This document shows positions 62,324 through 64,000 of a DNA stretch of 64,000 nt, piece after piece. The notes under the pieces were generated by a model. It was not told the DNA's origin. It did no database searches and was given only the letters and a program-made list of their open reading frames with translations. The stretch covers positions 186,001 through 250,000 of the forward strand of contig NW_026947690.1 in assembly GCF_034190915.1 (NCBI RefSeq), read 5' to 3'. The stretch is from Cavia porcellus (taxonomy: Eukaryota > Chordata > Mammalia > Rodentia > Caviidae). The translations under genes were made by a program, and so were the position numbers. Numbering within the stretch: position 1 is the first letter of the stretch; each line of letters opens with the position of its first letter.

Positions 62324-64000
62324 GATATTTTTCAGAAACCTATCCTACATTGCCACAGCATGTTCCCTGCCCTCCCCATGCTAACAACCCCGCGGTGCTT
62401 TTCTCCATCCTACATTGCCACTCACTGCCTATCCTAATTCAGACCCTCCGATTCACACCACCCCGTGATGTTTTTCTCACTCCTACTAGTGAATGTAATG
62501 TAACACACACCCATACAATGCGCACCGCTCCGTGATGTTTTTCTCACTCGTACTAGTGAATGTAATGTAACACACACCCATACAATGTGCACCACCCCGT
62601 GATGTTTTTCTCACTCCTACTAGTGAATGTAATGTAACACACACCCATACAATGTGCACCACCCCGTGATGTTTTTCTCACTCCTACTAGTGAATGTAAT
62701 GTAACACACACCCATACAATGCGCACCACCCAGCGATCTTTTTCAGAAACCTATCCTACATTGCCACTGCATGTTCATTGACCTCCCCATGCTGACCACC
62801 CCGCCGTGCTTTTCTCCATCCTACATTGCCACTCACTGCCTATCCTAATTCAGACCCACCAATTCACACCACCCTGTGATGTTTTTCTCACTCCTACTAG
62901 TGAATGTAATGTAACACACACCCATACATTGCGCACCACCCCGTTATGTTTTTCTCACTCCTACTAGTGAATGTAATGTAACACACACCCATACAATGCG
63001 CACCACCCAGCGATCTTTTTCAGAAACCTATCCTACATTGCCACTGCATGTTCCCTGACCTCCCCATGCTGACCACCCCGCGGTGCTTTTCTCCATCCTA
63101 CATTGCCACTCACTGCCTATCCTAATTCAGACCCTCCGATTCACACATCCCCGTGATGTTTTTCTCACTCCTACTAGTGAATGTAATGTAACACACACCC
63201 ATACAATGCGCACCACCCTGCGATGTTTTTCAGAAACCTATCCTACATTGCCACTGCATGTTCCCTGACCTCCCCATGCTAACCACACTGCGGTGCTTTT
63301 CTCCATCATACATTGCCACTCACTGCCTTTCCTAATTCAGACCGTCCGATTCACACCACCCCGTGATGTTTTTCTCACTCCTACTAGTGAATGTAATGTT
63401 ACACACGCATACAATGCGCACCACCCCGCGACGTTTTTCTCACTCCTACTAGTGAATGTAATGTTACACACCCATATAACGCGCGCCACCCCGCGATGTT
63501 TTTCAGAAACCTATCCTACATTGCCACTGCATGTTCCCTGACCTCTCCATGCTGACCACCCCGCGGTGCTTTTCTCCATTCTAAATTGCCACTCACTGCC
63601 TATCCTAATTCAGACCCTCCGATTCACACCACCCCGTGATGTTTTTCTCACTCCTACTAGTGAATGTAATGTAACACACACCCATACAATGCGCACCACC
63701 CCGTGATGTTTTTCTCACTCTACTAGTGAATGTAATGTAACACCCACCCATAAAATGCGCACCACCCCGTGATGTTTTTCTCACTCCTACTAGGGAATGT
63801 AATGTAACACACACCCATACAATGCGCACCACCCAGCGACCTTTTTCAGAAACCTATCCTACATTACCACTGCATGTTCCCTGACCTCCCCATGCTGACC
63901 ACCCCGCGGTGCTTTTCTCCATCCTACATTGCCACTCACGGCCTATACTAATTCAGACCCTCCGATTCACACCACCCCGTGATGTTTTTCTCACTCCTAC
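62324..64000 (+). repeat. Terminal block, copy of 54700-56166 with one 210-bp insertion
   Basis: B starts are 62324, 62735, 63012, 63222, 63495 and 63838 (code 4,2,1,2,3). The offset to 54700, 55111 and 55388 is 7,624, and to 55661 and 56004 it is 7,834. The 210-bp step is an extra B + A pair within 63012-63364. Both copies share two successive 65-bp A units with gttacacac and a 66-bp A with cactctactag. The window stops 20 bases into the A unit that starts at 63981, so the array continues to the right. Confidence 0.93.

Larger units (their letters stand above)
1..64000 (+). repeat. Two-unit (67 bp / 143 bp) satellite array filling the window
   Basis: Every segment reads as head-to-tail copies of a 67-bp unit (A) and a 143-bp unit (B), all in the same orientation. 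Unit starts are recognised by gatgtttttctcactcc (A) and gatgtttttcagaaacc (B). I located about 226 B starts by eye. Neighbouring B starts are almost always 210, 277, 344, 411, 478, 545 or 612 bp apart, give or take a few bases, which equals 143 + n x 67 with n from 1 to 7. This leaves room for about 470 A units. No stretch of unrelated sequence, inversion, transposon remnant or telomere-type repeat was seen. The array is cut by both window edges, so its total length is unknown. The architecture is that of eukaryotic heterochromatic satellite DNA; chromosomal location and species are not deducible. The open frames inside it follow from the 210-bp (3 x 70) period and shift at every extra 67-bp unit, so I call no CDS. 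Confidence 0.98.

Noticed and set aside
1..64000. CRISPR-like array (short repeats at regular spacing)
   Set aside because: The sequence between any short repeated motifs is itself repeated, there are no unique spacers, and no cas-like genes are present. The periods (67/143/210) are satellite units.
1..64000. CENP-B box or telomere repeat that would fix the chromosomal location
   Set aside because: I looked for the TTCG(N)4A(N)2CGGG pattern on both strands within the consensus units and for TTAGGG-type runs. Neither is present, so centromeric or telomeric identity cannot be claimed.
1..64000. Transposon, retroelement or inverted segment inside the array
   Set aside because: All B starts fall at 143 + n x 67 within a few bases, leaving no room for inserts, and no reverse-complement unit heads (such as gagaaaaacatc) were seen on the plus strand.

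Overview
The window is a single uninterrupted tandem-repeat (satellite) array. I found no protein-coding gene, RNA gene, transposon, CRISPR array or unique-sequence island in it. Every part of the 64,000 bases can be read as head-to-tail copies, all in one orientation, of two building blocks. These are a 67-bp unit (here A) and a 143-bp unit (here B). B is a fused pair of diverged sub-monomers, B1 (70 bp) and B2 (73 bp). A, B1 and B2 share the same head (gatgtttttc or ggtgcttttc) and the same tail (accaccccg), so all three probably come from one ~70-bp ancestor. The simplest cycle, B followed by one A, is exactly 210 bp. Counting by hand gives about 226 B units and about 470 A units. Every B is followed by one to seven A units, and two B units are never adjacent.

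This is typical of eukaryotic heterochromatic DNA (pericentromeric, subtelomeric or sex-chromosome satellite) and unlike any bacterial, organellar or viral locus. The species cannot be read from the sequence. Most recurrent variants at the CG-containing positions are CG-to-TG or CG-to-CA changes, which points to a genome with CpG methylation, such as a vertebrate or plant. That is inference.

Layout, using the number of A units after each B as a barcode. Positions 1-2299 are an older block. Positions 2300-10053 are two nearly identical, directly adjacent copies of a 3,877-bp higher-order repeat (14 B + 28 A each). Positions 10054-12607 are a mosaic with a 0.9-kb re-duplication. Positions 12608-17104 and 23046-28303 are two further, diverged copies of the 29-4867 block, and 17105-23045 holds related partial copies about 3.5-3.6 kb apart. 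From about 28.3 kb a different mixture dominates. It includes long A runs (28304-30695), an exact 345-bp tandem duplication (30696-31385), a 1.9-3.7-kb higher-order repeat family (34007-48253), a second stretch whose paralogues lie 14 B + 28 A apart (47979-53036), a 1.66-kb block duplicated at 5,745 bp (53037 and 58782), a more divergent island (about 56.0-58.6 kb) and a last block at 62324-64000 repeating 54.7-56.2 kb. Both window ends fall inside the array, so it extends beyond the window on both sides.

The open reading frames here (up to 186 codons) result from the 210-bp period being a multiple of three and are not evidence of genes. What is interesting is the array's structure and history: the A/B grammar, a linked marker that recurs at higher-order repeat starts, the very recent 3.9-kb duplication, hybrid units that record unequal exchange, and strong C-over-G strand asymmetry.
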